From Erythrobacter sp. CCH5-A1 (lineage in GTDB: Bacteria; Pseudomonadota; Alphaproteobacteria; Sphingomonadales; Sphingomonadaceae): 50,941 nt of DNA. The notes beneath the pieces are model-generated. The model made no database searches and was not told the origin of the DNA. It worked only from the letters and a program-made list of their open reading frames with translations. The position numbers and the translations under genes were made by a program. The first letter of the stretch is position 1; each line of letters opens with the position of its first letter. The stretch covers positions 1 through 50,941 of the forward strand of contig NZ_LSKQ01000012.1 in assembly GCF_001557115.1 (NCBI RefSeq). The letters are read 5' to 3'. This document shows positions 18,052 to 28,097 of the stretch, piece after piece.

Positions 18052-19002
18052 TTAGGGGCTGGGAAGTTCCTCGCACTTCATATCGGGCAGCGCGAGGCTG
18101 AACCTGTCCCCCACCCGCGGGTCGGTGAAACGCGCGTCGCGCAGCACCACCGATCCATCATCCGCGCGGGTAAGAAAGGGCACGCGCGACCAGAACAGGA
18201 AGGCGTCGAGCTGGGAATTGGTGCGGCGAGCCTCGGTGAAGTCGGGAAGTTCGCAATCGCCAACCACCTGCGTGCCAATCGTCCACCGCCCAACCGGGTA
18301 ATTCGCAATCATCTCGCGCTCCCACGGGATGATCGGGACTGGTGAGGCAATCACCGCCCAACTGCAGGCCTCCGCTGTCTCTGAGCATTCGAGATAGGGA
18401 CCGGTATTCGCAAAATGCTGACGTTCGATCCGCGAGACTGCCCCGTTCACCCCAATATAGGCGAGCACCGCCGCAATCCCCACCTGCGCGGGCCGCGCCC
18501 ACTTCGCCGTCCCCGCCTTCTCCCGCCGCCGCGACACCCACACGCTCGCGATCAGCAGCGCCCACAGCCACGGGTCGATGATGAACAGCGTATCGCCGTA
18601 GAACCATTGGCTCGAAAACGGCTCCAGCAGCCGGATGCCGTAGACGTTGAGCCAGTCGAAGAAGGGGTGGCTGAGGCAGCCGATGAAGGCCATCGCATAG
18701 AGCCAGCCGAAGCGCACCGGCAGCCGCCCCTCGGCCCGCGTTCCGCGCTTGGTCTGCCAGCGGTCCCAGCCCCACAACAGGCCCGCCAGCACCAGCGGCA
18801 GCAGCACCAGCGCGGGCGGGCCGTGGGTGATGCCGCGGCGGAAGGCGAGGTGCTCGGTGCCCTCGAGCCAGAAAAAGCACGCCGCGTCCACGTCCGGCAG
18901 GTTCGCGCCGATAATGAGGGCGGGCATGGCAAGGCCGGTGGTCTTCTTGAGCCCCGCCTGCCCCATCACCGCGCCGACCAAGCTATGTGTCAGATTGTCC
19001 AT
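18052..19002 (-). CDS. YdjM-type metal-dependent membrane hydrolase
   Basis: A 316-residue membrane protein of the LexA-regulated YdjM family (DUF457-like). It starts MDNLTHSLVGAVMGQAGL, and further conserved His/Asp sites lie in GANLPDVDA, RRGITHGP and LSHPFFDWLNVYGIRLL. About four hydrophobic segments lie in the first 200 residues, followed by a roughly 115-residue soluble tail. The family is predicted to be zinc-dependent, but its substrate is unknown. In E. coli the homologue is SOS-induced; no LexA box was identified here. It is divergent from the alpha/beta hydrolase gene. Confidence 0.88.
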   Translation of the reverse strand: MDNLTHSLVGAVMGQAGLKKTTGLAMPALIIGANLPDVDAACFFWLEGTEHLAFRRGITHGPPALVLLPLVLAGLLWGWDRWQTKRGTRAEGRLPVRFGWLYAMAFIGCLSHPFFDWLNVYGIRLLEPFSSQWFYGDTLFIIDPWLWALLIASVWVSRRREKAGTAKWARPAQVGIAAVLAYIGVNGAVSRIERQHFANTGPYLECSETAEACSWAVIASPVPIIPWEREMIANYPVGRWTIGTQVVGDCELPDFTEARRTNSQLDAFLFWSRVPFLTRADDGSVVLRDARFTDPRVGDRFSLALPDMKCEELPSP

Positions 19003-19096
19003 GACTTCGCTGGCTAGCGCGCCGCCTGCAATCTAGCGAGTGGAAATCCGCCGTTCCCTCGCCTATCGCACGGCCCGACAAAGGGAGAGAACCACG

Positions 19097-20047
19097 ATGA
19101 CCGACGCGCCTTTCATCCGCCCCGACATGAAGGCCTTCCTCGACATGATGGCGCAGGTGAACGGGCCCAAGATCGTCGACATGACGCTGGAGGAAGCGCG
19201 TGCCTCCTATCAGGCGCTGCACAACCTCGCCGACCGCCCCGCACGCCAGCTCCCCGTGATCCGCGACCTCGCCTGCCCCGGCCCGGCGGGCGACATCCCG
19301 CTCCGCCTCTACGACGCGCGCGAAAGCCGCGAGGGGCCCACCCCCGTCATCACCTTCTACCACGGCGGCGGCTTCGTGATCGGCGATCTCGACACCCACC
19401 ACGCGCTGTGCACCGAGATCGCGGCGCTGATGGATCTGCCGCTGGTTGCGGTCCACTATGCCCGCGCGCCCGAGGCGCCTTTCCCCGCGGCGATCCTCGA
19501 TTGCGAGGCGGCGACGCGGTGGGTGGCCTCCTCGCCTGCCGAACTCGGCCTCACCGCCAACGGCATCGTCACCATCGGCGATTCGGCGGGCGGCAACGCG
19601 ACCGTGGTCGTCAGCCAACTGCTTGGGCAGCAACCCGCCGCCGTCCCTGTGCTGCTGCAAGTGCCGATCTTCCCGCTGGTCGCCGACGCCAATGGCTCGG
19701 CGAGCATGGCGCAATTCTCGGAAGGCTTCGTCCTCACCGCCGAGACCATGGGCTTTTTTGATACCGCCTATGCCGCCGACCGCAGCGATCCGCGCGGCTT
19801 CCCGATCCTCTCCGACCACAGCAACGCCCCGCCCACCATCGTCGTCACCGCCAGCCTCGATCCGATCCGCGATTCGGGCCGCGCCTATGCCAAGGCGCTG
19901 GTCGATGCGGGGCGCGACTGCGTGTTCCTCGAGATGCGCGGCGTGACGCACTCCTTCGTCAACTTGCGCCAGATGGTGCCCAGCACCCAAGGCGATCTCG
20001 AACGCATCGTCGCGGCGATGAAATTCATGCTGGGCAATCCCGCATGA
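19097..20047 (+). CDS. alpha/beta hydrolase, hormone-sensitive-lipase type
   Basis: A 316-residue esterase of the HSL family. The oxyanion motif is YHGGGFVIGDLDTH, the nucleophile elbow is GDSAGG, and the other triad members fit the Asp in TASLDPIRD and the His in GVTHSF. No signal peptide is present, so it is cytoplasmic. It likely hydrolyses short-chain acyl esters. The start is ATG at 19097, supported by GGGAGAG 9 bases upstream. An in-frame ATG at 19040 lacks a good site. It ends in an ATGA overlap with rppH. Confidence 0.92.
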   Translation: MTDAPFIRPDMKAFLDMMAQVNGPKIVDMTLEEARASYQALHNLADRPARQLPVIRDLACPGPAGDIPLRLYDARESREGPTPVITFYHGGGFVIGDLDTHHALCTEIAALMDLPLVAVHYARAPEAPFPAAILDCEAATRWVASSPAELGLTANGIVTIGDSAGGNATVVVSQLLGQQPAAVPVLLQVPIFPLVADANGSASMAQFSEGFVLTAETMGFFDTAYAADRSDPRGFPILSDHSNAPPTIVVTASLDPIRDSGRAYAKALVDAGRDCVFLEMRGVTHSFVNLRQMVPSTQGDLERIVAAMKFMLGNPA

Positions 20048-20526
20048 TCGACCCCGAGACCCTCCCCTACCGCCCCTGCGCGGGCTTCATGCTGGTGAAC
20101 CGCGACGGGCTCGTCTTCGTCGGCGAACGGATCGACCCCACCGCGCACGGCTTCTGGCAGATGCCGCAAGGGGGGATCGACAAGGGGGAGGACGTGCGCG
20201 CCGCCGCGCTGCGCGAGCTCGAAGAGGAAACCGGCGTCGGCCCCGACCTGGTCGAGATCATCGCGCAAGGCTCGCGCCCGATCCGCTATGACCTGCCGCC
20301 CGAGCTCGTCGGCAAGCTGTGGAAGGGGAAGTATCGCGGGCAGGAGCAATACTGGTTCCTCGGCCGCTTCCTCGGGCAAGACGCCGACATCGACCTCGAG
20401 GCCCACGACCCGCCCGAATTCCACGCCTGGCGCTGGATCGCGCCCGAACAGCTGCCGGAGTTCATCATCCCCTTCAAGCGCGCGGTCTATGAAGAGGTGC
20501 TGGCGGAGTTCCGCAGTCTGATCTGA
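20044..20526 (+). CDS. rppH: RNA pyrophosphohydrolase (Nudix)
   Basis: A 160-residue Nudix hydrolase that removes pyrophosphate from 5'-triphosphate RNA and so starts mRNA decay. The Nudix box GGIDKGEDVRAAALRELEEE is complete. The flanking RppH signatures YRPCAGFMLVNRDGLVFVGER and GQEQYWFLGRF support this over other Nudix enzymes. The start overlaps the hydrolase stop. Its stop is only 4 bases from the stop of the convergent TPR gene. Confidence 0.94.
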   Translation: MIDPETLPYRPCAGFMLVNRDGLVFVGERIDPTAHGFWQMPQGGIDKGEDVRAAALRELEEETGVGPDLVEIIAQGSRPIRYDLPPELVGKLWKGKYRGQEQYWFLGRFLGQDADIDLEAHDPPEFHAWRWIAPEQLPEFIIPFKRAVYEEVLAEFRSLI

Positions 20527-20530
20527 TGCC

Positions 20531-21028
20531 TCAGTTCGAGGTCGCCCCGTCGCTCTTGCCTTCGACCGCAAGCCGCGCAGGGGCACCGCGGGCGATGGTC
20601 GATTGCAGCGCCACCGTCTCGGGGCATTCGTCCCCGCACAGCGATTGCAGCTTGGCAAGGTTGCGCTTGGCCTTCTCGACCGCGCCCTTTTCCACCAGCG
20701 CCGCGCCCTCGCCCGAGATCGCGGCAAAATTGCCCGGATCGCGTTCCAGCGCCTCGCGGTAATAGCGGATCGCCTTGCCTTGCAGCCCCTGCTGGCGGGC
20801 GGCATCGGCAAGGTCGATGAAGATCGGCGTGTAGCCCGGGTCGACAGCCAGCGCCGCCTCGAACGCGTCGGTCGCGGCCTGGGCCTCGCCCGCCGCCAGC
20901 AATGCCTGTCCCTGCGCGATCAGCGCCGCGGCCCGCGGATCGGGCGCCGCATCGTCGCCGGCAATCGAAATGCTCGCCGTCATGGCGAGACACAGCGAGA
21001 GGGCGGCGGCAGCGGGCGCGAAACGCAT
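20531..21028 (-). CDS. exported TPR repeat protein
   Basis: A 165-residue protein. A signal peptide covers residues 1-23 (MRFAPAAAALSLCLAM...). It is followed by two to three tetratricopeptide repeats (ALLAAGEAQAATDAFEAALAVDPGY, GLQGKAIRYYREALERDPGN, LVEKGAVEKAKRNLAKLQ) and a C-terminal CGDEC pair of cysteines that could form a disulfide. It is probably a periplasmic scaffold for protein contacts; the partner is unknown. The start is ATG at 21028 with AAGGAG upstream. The frame stays open to 21109 but has no better start. Confidence 0.85.
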   Translation of the reverse strand: MRFAPAAAALSLCLAMTASISIAGDDAAPDPRAAALIAQGQALLAAGEAQAATDAFEAALAVDPGYTPIFIDLADAARQQGLQGKAIRYYREALERDPGNFAAISGEGAALVEKGAVEKAKRNLAKLQSLCGDECPETVALQSTIARGAPARLAVEGKSDGATSN

Positions 21029-21090
21029 CAGAAGCTCCTTCAGTGCTTGAGACCGGGAACCGGACGGCTGGGTCATAACACTGCAAGCTA

Positions 21091-22269
21091 TCATGGTGAA
21101 CGAAAGCACGCGACGAAAAAACCATCCGTGCCGTGATGGAGCGGATCGAGGCGGATTCCTGCACCGCGGGGCGTGCCGAAGGGGAGCGCCAGATCCTCGG
21201 CTTTCCAGCCGGGATGGCGCGTCAGGAAGGCGGCGGCGCGGTCTGCGCCTTCCGCATCGAGAACCGAGCAGGTAACGAAGGCGATGGTCCCGCCGGGCCG
21301 GGTAAGCTGCGCGGCGAGGCCGAGGACGTGGTCCTGCAAATGGTTAAGACGGGCGAGTTCGGCGGGGTCGAGTCGCCAGCGCCCCTCGGGGCTCCTGCGC
21401 CATGTCCCGCTGCCCGAGCACGGCGCGTCGACCAGCACGTGATCGGCCTTGTTCGCCCAGGGGTGGAGGCTGCGCATCTCGCGGCCCGGATCGAGCAGGA
21501 CAATATGATCCACCGCCGCCCCGGCGCGCGCGGCGCGGGGCGCGAGGTTGCCGAGCCGGCGCTTGTCGGTGTCGGCGGCGACGAGGTTCGCGGCGTTCCC
21601 GAGTCGCGCCGAGAGCGCCAGAGTCTTGCCCCCGCCACCTGCGCACAGGTCGATGATGGTGTCGCCGGGGGAAACGGGGAGCGCCTCGACGATCAGTTGC
21701 GATCCGAGGTCCTGGATTTCGACAAGGCCCTGTTCGTAGGCCTCCCATTGCTCGACCGGCGTGCCCGAAGCGAAGCGCAGGCCCTGCGCGCTCGCCAGCG
21801 CCTCGCCTGCTTCGGGGAGAACCAGCCCCTCGCGGTCGGCCTTCAGCGCGTTGACCCGCAGATCGAGCGGCGCGCGGTCGAGCAACGCGGCAATCTCGCG
21901 CCCGCCGAGCTCTGAGGCACGCAAGGCGGCAGCGAGCCACTTGGGCGCGAGGCCGGTGCTGGCGGCTTCCTCGCCCTCCCCGCGCGGCGCAGGCCCGTGG
22001 GGCGAGCCGTCGAACAGCGCCGCTACCGCCCCGTCTTGCCCCGCCACCGCCAGCATCGCCGCGCGTCCGCTCGCAGGCACCGGCCCGCACAGCCGGATCG
22101 CGCGGTATACGAGATCGCGCACTGCCCTGCGGTCCTTCGACCCGGCATAGCGGCGCACGCGGAAATAGTCGGCGATCAGGCGGTCAGCCGGCGAGCCCTT
22201 GGAGCGCGCGGCGGGGATGATCTGGTCGAGCAGCTCGATAGCGGCCTGAACGCGCGCGGCGGGGGTCAT
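21091..22269 (-). CDS. rsmB: RsmB/NOP-family RNA (cytosine-5) methyltransferase
   Basis: A 392-residue SAM-dependent methyltransferase, probably modifying 16S rRNA C967. It has an N-terminal NusB-like helical region (about 1-85), then a Rossmann methyltransferase domain. That domain has IIDLCAGGGGKTLALSA (SAM binding), VLVDAPCSGSGTWRRSPEG (motif IV with catalytic Cys) and FVTCSVLDAEG (motif VI with the second Cys). Residues 88-105 are an unusual Pro/Gly/Glu-rich insert (GSPHGPAPRGEGEE). It is 62 bases upstream of the TPR protein gene on the same strand, so the two may share a transcript. Confidence 0.93.
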   Translation of the reverse strand: MTPAARVQAAIELLDQIIPAARSKGSPADRLIADYFRVRRYAGSKDRRAVRDLVYRAIRLCGPVPASGRAAMLAVAGQDGAVAALFDGSPHGPAPRGEGEEAASTGLAPKWLAAALRASELGGREIAALLDRAPLDLRVNALKADREGLVLPEAGEALASAQGLRFASGTPVEQWEAYEQGLVEIQDLGSQLIVEALPVSPGDTIIDLCAGGGGKTLALSARLGNAANLVAADTDKRRLGNLAPRAARAGAAVDHIVLLDPGREMRSLHPWANKADHVLVDAPCSGSGTWRRSPEGRWRLDPAELARLNHLQDHVLGLAAQLTRPGGTIAFVTCSVLDAEGADRAAAFLTRHPGWKAEDLALPFGTPRGAGIRLDPLHHGTDGFFVACFRSP

Positions 22270-22311
22270 CGGGGTTGCTCAATAAGAAAATGCGGTGCCA
22301 TAGTCGCTGCG

Positions 22312-22722
22312 ATGCGACGCAGGCTGACGCCAGAGGAACGGGAAATCCGCGAAAGCCGCGGCATCGGGCTCAAGCGATTCTGGGCGTTTCCGACCCTGTT
22401 GTTGGTCATCGCCTTTGTCGCTGCGGATACCGATCTGTTCGTCCGCTGCATAGGCGATCCCTTGGATGGCAACGGTCGAGGCCGCGGCGCGGCCGCGTTC
22501 CGCATGGCACTGGTGCTGCCCTGCAGCCCGTATCTCCTCACCGGATCGCTCTCCCAGGTTCTCAAATTCTTGGCCCTCTGGCTCCCGGTTCCGTTCATGG
22601 TGCTGAACTGGCGGTGGGCCAAGCGCCACAAGGCCTATTGGGACACGGTGCGCGCGCGGGAGAAAGAGCGTCGTGCCGAACGCGCTGCCAAACGCAAGGC
22701 TGCCCCTCCGCCGGAAGCCTAG
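22312..22722 (+). CDS. hypothetical small membrane protein
   Basis: A 136-residue protein with a charged N terminus (MRRRLTPEEREIRESRG), a hydrophobic helix about residues 22-40, and a second about 68-98. A strongly basic C-terminal tail is rich in Arg, Lys and Glu (AREKERRAERAAKRKAA). The basic ends and the two-helix hairpin suggest both termini are cytoplasmic. It is divergent from rsmB (42 bases between the starts) and converges on guaB. The start at ATG 22312 is the first clear one after the rsmB start. I do not recognise a family. Confidence 0.65.
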   Translation: MRRRLTPEEREIRESRGIGLKRFWAFPTLLLVIAFVAADTDLFVRCIGDPLDGNGRGRGAAAFRMALVLPCSPYLLTGSLSQVLKFLALWLPVPFMVLNWRWAKRHKAYWDTVRAREKERRAERAAKRKAAPPPEA

Positions 22723-22736
22723 CGGCGAGACTGGTC

Positions 22737-24278
<1,542 letters not shown>

Positions 24279-25796
24279 CTAGGGGCGGGTGTCGTCCTTT
24301 GCCGGATAGCGTGCCGGGTCGGCGATGCGGCGGATCAGGTCCTCGTGGAGCAGCAGATCGTCGACCGCACCGCCCAGCTCGATTCCCGCCACCTCGTCCG
24401 AGGGCTGGTGGTAGCGCGCGGCGATGAAGGGATCGAGGATCGCGCGGCTGCCATAGGTGCTCGACAGCAGCACCGCAGGCACGCCCGCCTGGGCCAGCGC
24501 CCAGCCGTCCTGCCGCTGCAGGAAACTGTCGGCAAGGCTCTGGTCGCCGAGCGCGCGCCCGCTGCGATCCACCGCCGCGAGCACCGCCGCATCGAGCGCG
24601 GCGTCCGTCCCGCGCCCGATAAAGCCGACCGCGCTCCCGGCGGGGGCGACCGCCATCATGTCGAGGTTGAAGGCCGCGATGATGCTCGCCAGCGGCAGCG
24701 GCGGGTCCTTGACGAAGGCGCGGATACCCAGCAGCCCGGGCTCCTCGGCGGTGGTGGCGAGGAAATAGATGTCGCGCACCAGCGGCGGCCCGTTCTTCAG
24801 ACGCTGCGCCAGTTCGAGCATCATCGCGATGCCGCTGGCATTGTCGGCCGCACCGTTGCAGATCCGGTCGATCGCGGCGGGCGGCCCGCATTCGCCGAGG
24901 TGATCCCAATGCGCCAGCACCAGCACCGCGCCAGATCCCGGCGCGCTGCCGGGGATCATGCCGATGATGTTCTGGCTGGCGAACTCCCGGCGGTCGCTGG
25001 TCGCCTCGAGGCTGACCGCAAGGTTGAGTTCGATCGGCGAGAAGGCGTGGTCCTGCGCCTCGGCCTTCCACGAGGTCCAGCGGCGCACGCCGATCACCTC
25101 GCCGAAGGCCTTGTCGGTGATGAAGGCGGCAAGGTTGTCCTGCTCCTCGCTCGCGAGCTGGAGGCGCGGGCGTTCCGCTTTCGCGCGCACCGCGGCAAGC
25201 GCCTCGCTGTCGGGAACCACGGTGAGCACGGCGGTGGCGCGCTGGCGGAACAGGGCCATGCGGCGCGCCTCGTCGCGCCCCGGATCGGCGAGCATCACCG
25301 CCACCGCGCCCGCCAGCGCATCGCCGAGCACCGAGCCGTCGCCGTAGCCGACGAACACCACCGGCACCCCCGTCCCCGGCCCGCCGAAGGCAAGCGCGCG
25401 GCGGCGCGGGGTGTAGACCGCGGCGGCCTCGGCTGCGACCACCACCCGCCGCTTGCCCTGGCCGAGCACCAGCTGCGCGGTCTCGGGCTGGGCGCTCAGC
25501 AGGTCGACCGGCAGGCGCCAGTAGGAGCCGGGATCATTGGTCCCCGAGACGAGGCCCGCCTCGCCCATGCGCTTCTCGATCCAGGCATAGGCATCGCGCC
25601 CTCCCTGCGTGCCGGGCTTGCGCCCTGCCAGTGCGTCGGATGAAAGCGCCGCGATATCGGCCTCGAGCCGCGCGGCGATGGCGGCACGGTCCTCCGCCGG
25701 AACGCTGGCCGCCCGGGGCGCTTGCGGCGCGCAGGCGGCAAGTGCCAGCGGGCCGAACAGCAGTGCCAGAAGGGCGAGCCAGCGCGACGGGCTCAT
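24279..25796 (-). CDS. M28 family zinc peptidase lipoprotein
   Basis: A 505-residue exported aminopeptidase-type protein. A lipoprotein signal ends in LAAC (Cys21-22 region). The peptidase domain carries the dinuclear zinc ligands: HWDHLG (His), GAADNASG (Asp), TAEEPGLLG (Glu-Glu), FNLDM (Asp) and RYHQPSDE (His). A PA-like insert (about residues 120-180, VVFVGYGDGSVLGDALAG) sits before the catalytic domain. It probably trims peptides in the periplasm. Its ATG overlaps the stop of the upstream 3-hydroxybutyrate dehydrogenase gene (ATGA, 25793-25796), so the two are co-translated. Confidence 0.93.
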   Translation of the reverse strand: MSPSRWLALLALLFGPLALAACAPQAPRAASVPAEDRAAIAARLEADIAALSSDALAGRKPGTQGGRDAYAWIEKRMGEAGLVSGTNDPGSYWRLPVDLLSAQPETAQLVLGQGKRRVVVAAEAAAVYTPRRRALAFGGPGTGVPVVFVGYGDGSVLGDALAGAVAVMLADPGRDEARRMALFRQRATAVLTVVPDSEALAAVRAKAERPRLQLASEEQDNLAAFITDKAFGEVIGVRRWTSWKAEAQDHAFSPIELNLAVSLEATSDRREFASQNIIGMIPGSAPGSGAVLVLAHWDHLGECGPPAAIDRICNGAADNASGIAMMLELAQRLKNGPPLVRDIYFLATTAEEPGLLGIRAFVKDPPLPLASIIAAFNLDMMAVAPAGSAVGFIGRGTDAALDAAVLAAVDRSGRALGDQSLADSFLQRQDGWALAQAGVPAVLLSSTYGSRAILDPFIAARYHQPSDEVAGIELGGAVDDLLLHEDLIRRIADPARYPAKDDTRP

Positions 25797-26545
25797 TCGG
25801 CGGTCCAGCCCCCGTCGATCGCGTAGTTGGCGCCCGTGATCCCGCGCGCGGCCGGCGAGCACAGGAACACCGCCAGCGCGGCGACATCCTCGGGCGCGAC
25901 GAACTCCTTGGTCGGCTGCTTGGCGAGGAGGATGTCGTTCATCACCTCTTCGCGCGTCATCCCGCGCGCGGCCATGGTGTCGGGGATCTGGTTCTCGACC
26001 AGCGGGGTCCAGACATAGCCGGGCGAGATGCAGTTGGCGGTGATGCCGTTCTGCGCGAGTTCCAGCGCGATGGTCTTGGTGAAGCCGGCAAGCCCGTGCT
26101 TGGCCGCGACATAGGCGCTCTTGAACGGCGAGGCGACGGCGGAATGCGCGCTCGCAGTGTTGATGATCCGGCCCCATCCGCGCGCCTTCATCCCCGGCAC
26201 CGCGAGGCGCGTGGTGTGGAAGGCGGCGGTGAGATTGAGCGCGATGATCGCGTCCCATTTTTCGGGCGGGAAGGCCTCGATCGCGGCGACGTGCTGCATC
26301 CCGGCATTGTTGACGAGGATATCGACCGTGCCCACCTCGTCCATCATCGCGGCGATGGCGGCCGCGTCCATCAGGTTGGCGCCGTTGTAGGTCGCACCCA
26401 GTTCCTCGCACAGCGCGGCAATCTCGTCCGGGTCGCCCAGCCCGTTCAGAATCACCTCTGCGCCCCCGGCCGCCAGTGCGCGCGCGATCGCAAGCCCGAT
26501 CCCCGAGGTCGAGCCCGTCACCAGAGCACGCTTGTCCTTGAGCAT
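25793..26545 (-). CDS. bdhA: 3-hydroxybutyrate dehydrogenase (SDR)
   Basis: A 250-residue short-chain dehydrogenase that interconverts 3-hydroxybutyrate and acetoacetate, usually in ketone-body or PHB breakdown. Motifs: TGSTSGIGLAIA (NAD binding), NNAGMQHVAAIE, TASAHSAVASPFKSAYVAAKHG (Ser, Tyr, Lys) and ISPGYVWTPLVENQIPD. The last two are characteristic of this subfamily. I chose the ATG at 26545, which has AGGAG at 8-base spacing. An ATG at 26554 touches that site and is less likely. It heads an overlapping pair with the M28 peptidase. Confidence 0.92.
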   Translation of the reverse strand: MLKDKRALVTGSTSGIGLAIARALAAGGAEVILNGLGDPDEIAALCEELGATYNGANLMDAAAIAAMMDEVGTVDILVNNAGMQHVAAIEAFPPEKWDAIIALNLTAAFHTTRLAVPGMKARGWGRIINTASAHSAVASPFKSAYVAAKHGLAGFTKTIALELAQNGITANCISPGYVWTPLVENQIPDTMAARGMTREEVMNDILLAKQPTKEFVAPEDVAALAVFLCSPAARGITGANYAIDGGWTAE

Positions 26546-26654
26546 TGGCCGCATCTCCTGCACGTTCGGGCAATTGGCGTTCGCTTTTGCCGTGTGGCTC
26601 GTGGCTGTCCAATAAAATTGTTGCATCCCGGGGGACCAAGGGGAGGAATCGAAA

Positions 26655-27530
26655 ATGCGTCTGGGGCCGTTCGACACGTCGAAAATCAACGTCCGCTCGT
26701 CCGATGGCGGCGGCGGCGGCGGCATGGGCCCGCGCGGGATCGGCTGCGGAACGCTGGTGATCGCGCTGATTGGCGCGCTCGTGTTCGGGCTCGATCCGAT
26801 GCAGACCATCGGGGTGCTGCAGGGCGTCCAGCAGCAGACCGCCCCTGCCCAAAGCGGGAGCGGGCGGGAGCTCAGCGAACAGGAGGTCTGCACCCAGAGC
26901 GACTATGCGCGCGAGGCCTGCAACGCACTCACCAGTCTCGATGCCACATGGGCGGCGACCTTCCAGCGCGCCGGAATCGCCTTCGAGCAGCCGGTGCTCG
27001 ATCTCTACCGCAACGGACAGGTGACAACGCAGGGCTGCGGCAGCGCAAGTGCGGCCGTCGGCCCGTTCTACTGCCCTGCCGACAAGGGCATCTATATCGA
27101 TACCGGCTTCTACGATCAGCTCGCCCAGATGCCGGGCACCGGCGGGGATTTCGCGCGGCTGTATGTGATCGCGCATGAATATGGCCACCACATCCAGAAC
27201 CTCACCGGCATCGCCGATCAGGTCCGCGCCGCCCAGCGCCGCAATCCGGCCGCCGGCAACCGCCTGCAGGTGGCCATGGAACTTCAAGCAGATTGCTATG
27301 CTGGGATGTGGGCGGGCAAGAACCGCAATCTTATCGAACCGGGCGATTTGGAGGAAGGTTTGAAAGCCGCCAGCGCCATCGGCGACGATACGCTCCAGCG
27401 CAACGCGGGTCAGGGGGTCAATCCCGAAAGCTTCACCCACGGCTCGAGCCGCCAGCGCATGGACGCGCTGCGGCGCGGTCTGGAGGCGGCCGACGACACC
27501 GCGTGCGACGTCTATTTCGAAGGAGCTTGA
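26655..27530 (+). CDS. YpfJ-type neutral zinc metallopeptidase
   Basis: A 291-residue membrane-anchored metallopeptidase. A cytoplasmic glycine-rich start (SSDGGGGGGMGPRG) is followed by one membrane helix (about 31-50). The periplasmic catalytic domain has HEYGHH (zinc ligands His174 and His178) and the downstream ligand region MELQADCYAGMWAG. This fits the YpfJ/neutral zinc metallopeptidase family, whose substrate is unknown. The start has a GGGGAGG site. The 109-base divergent gap to bdhA contains AATAAA about 18 bases after TTGCCG, a weak candidate promoter. A secreted protein gene follows after 5 bases. Confidence 0.92.
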   Translation: MRLGPFDTSKINVRSSDGGGGGGMGPRGIGCGTLVIALIGALVFGLDPMQTIGVLQGVQQQTAPAQSGSGRELSEQEVCTQSDYAREACNALTSLDATWAATFQRAGIAFEQPVLDLYRNGQVTTQGCGSASAAVGPFYCPADKGIYIDTGFYDQLAQMPGTGGDFARLYVIAHEYGHHIQNLTGIADQVRAAQRRNPAAGNRLQVAMELQADCYAGMWAGKNRNLIEPGDLEEGLKAASAIGDDTLQRNAGQGVNPESFTHGSSRQRMDALRRGLEAADDTACDVYFEGA

Positions 27531-27535
27531 TACCT

Positions 27536-28042
27536 ATGCGCCCTGTCCTCTTGGCCAGCCTTGCCGCTTTCGGATGGGGCCTTGCCGCACCCCTCACCGC
27601 GCAGGTCATGCCCGAACCCGATGCGAAGGAGGTCGCCAAAACCCCCTTGCGCGATCTCAACATCGATTCGCGCGACATCCCGCAAGTGCTGCAAGCAGCC
27701 GTGCGCGATCCCTATGCGACCGCGGGCCTTGCCAAGTGCGACGCACTGGTGCGCGCGATCGCCGATCTCGATATGGTATTGGGTGCCGATTACGACATTG
27801 CCGAGGATGACGGCGAGAAGCGGATCAGCGAAGGCCGGGTCGGGCAGAGCGTGGTTGGCTCGTTCATCCCCTTCCGCGGGCTGGTGCGCGAGGCGAGCGG
27901 GGCGGCCGAGGCGGACCGCAACGAGCGGGCGGCCTACACCGCGGGGATGGTGCGCCGCGCCTTTCTGAAAGGCTGGGGCCTCGGGCGCGGCTGCGCCTAT
28001 CCGGCGCGGCCCAAGGAGGCAAAGGCAGCGGGCGGGAAGTAG
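27536..28042 (+). CDS. exported hypothetical protein
   Basis: A 168-residue protein with a signal peptide (residues 1-22, MRPVLLASLAAFGWGLAAPLTAQ). The mature region is helix-rich, with the conserved-looking stretch LRDLNIDSRDIPQVLQAAVRDPY, and two cysteines (KCDALVRA and GRGCAYP) that could pair. It is probably periplasmic. The ATG at 27536 has AAGGAG at 27520-27525 inside the end of the metallopeptidase gene, so the two form an operon. I recognise it as a conserved sphingomonad-type hypothetical protein, without a known function. Confidence 0.8.
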   Translation: MRPVLLASLAAFGWGLAAPLTAQVMPEPDAKEVAKTPLRDLNIDSRDIPQVLQAAVRDPYATAGLAKCDALVRAIADLDMVLGADYDIAEDDGEKRISEGRVGQSVVGSFIPFRGLVREASGAAEADRNERAAYTAGMVRRAFLKGWGLGRGCAYPARPKEAKAAGGK

Positions 28043-28097
28043 GCGGCTACGCCCCCTTCCCGCCCCCGCCGGGGCTCCCGATCAGCCCTTGTGGCTA

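Noticed and set aside
27998..28097. GC-rich CCCGCCCCCGCCGGGG stretch as intrinsic terminator
   Set aside because: Pairing is poor and no T-run follows, so I did not list it as a terminator between the convergent genes.
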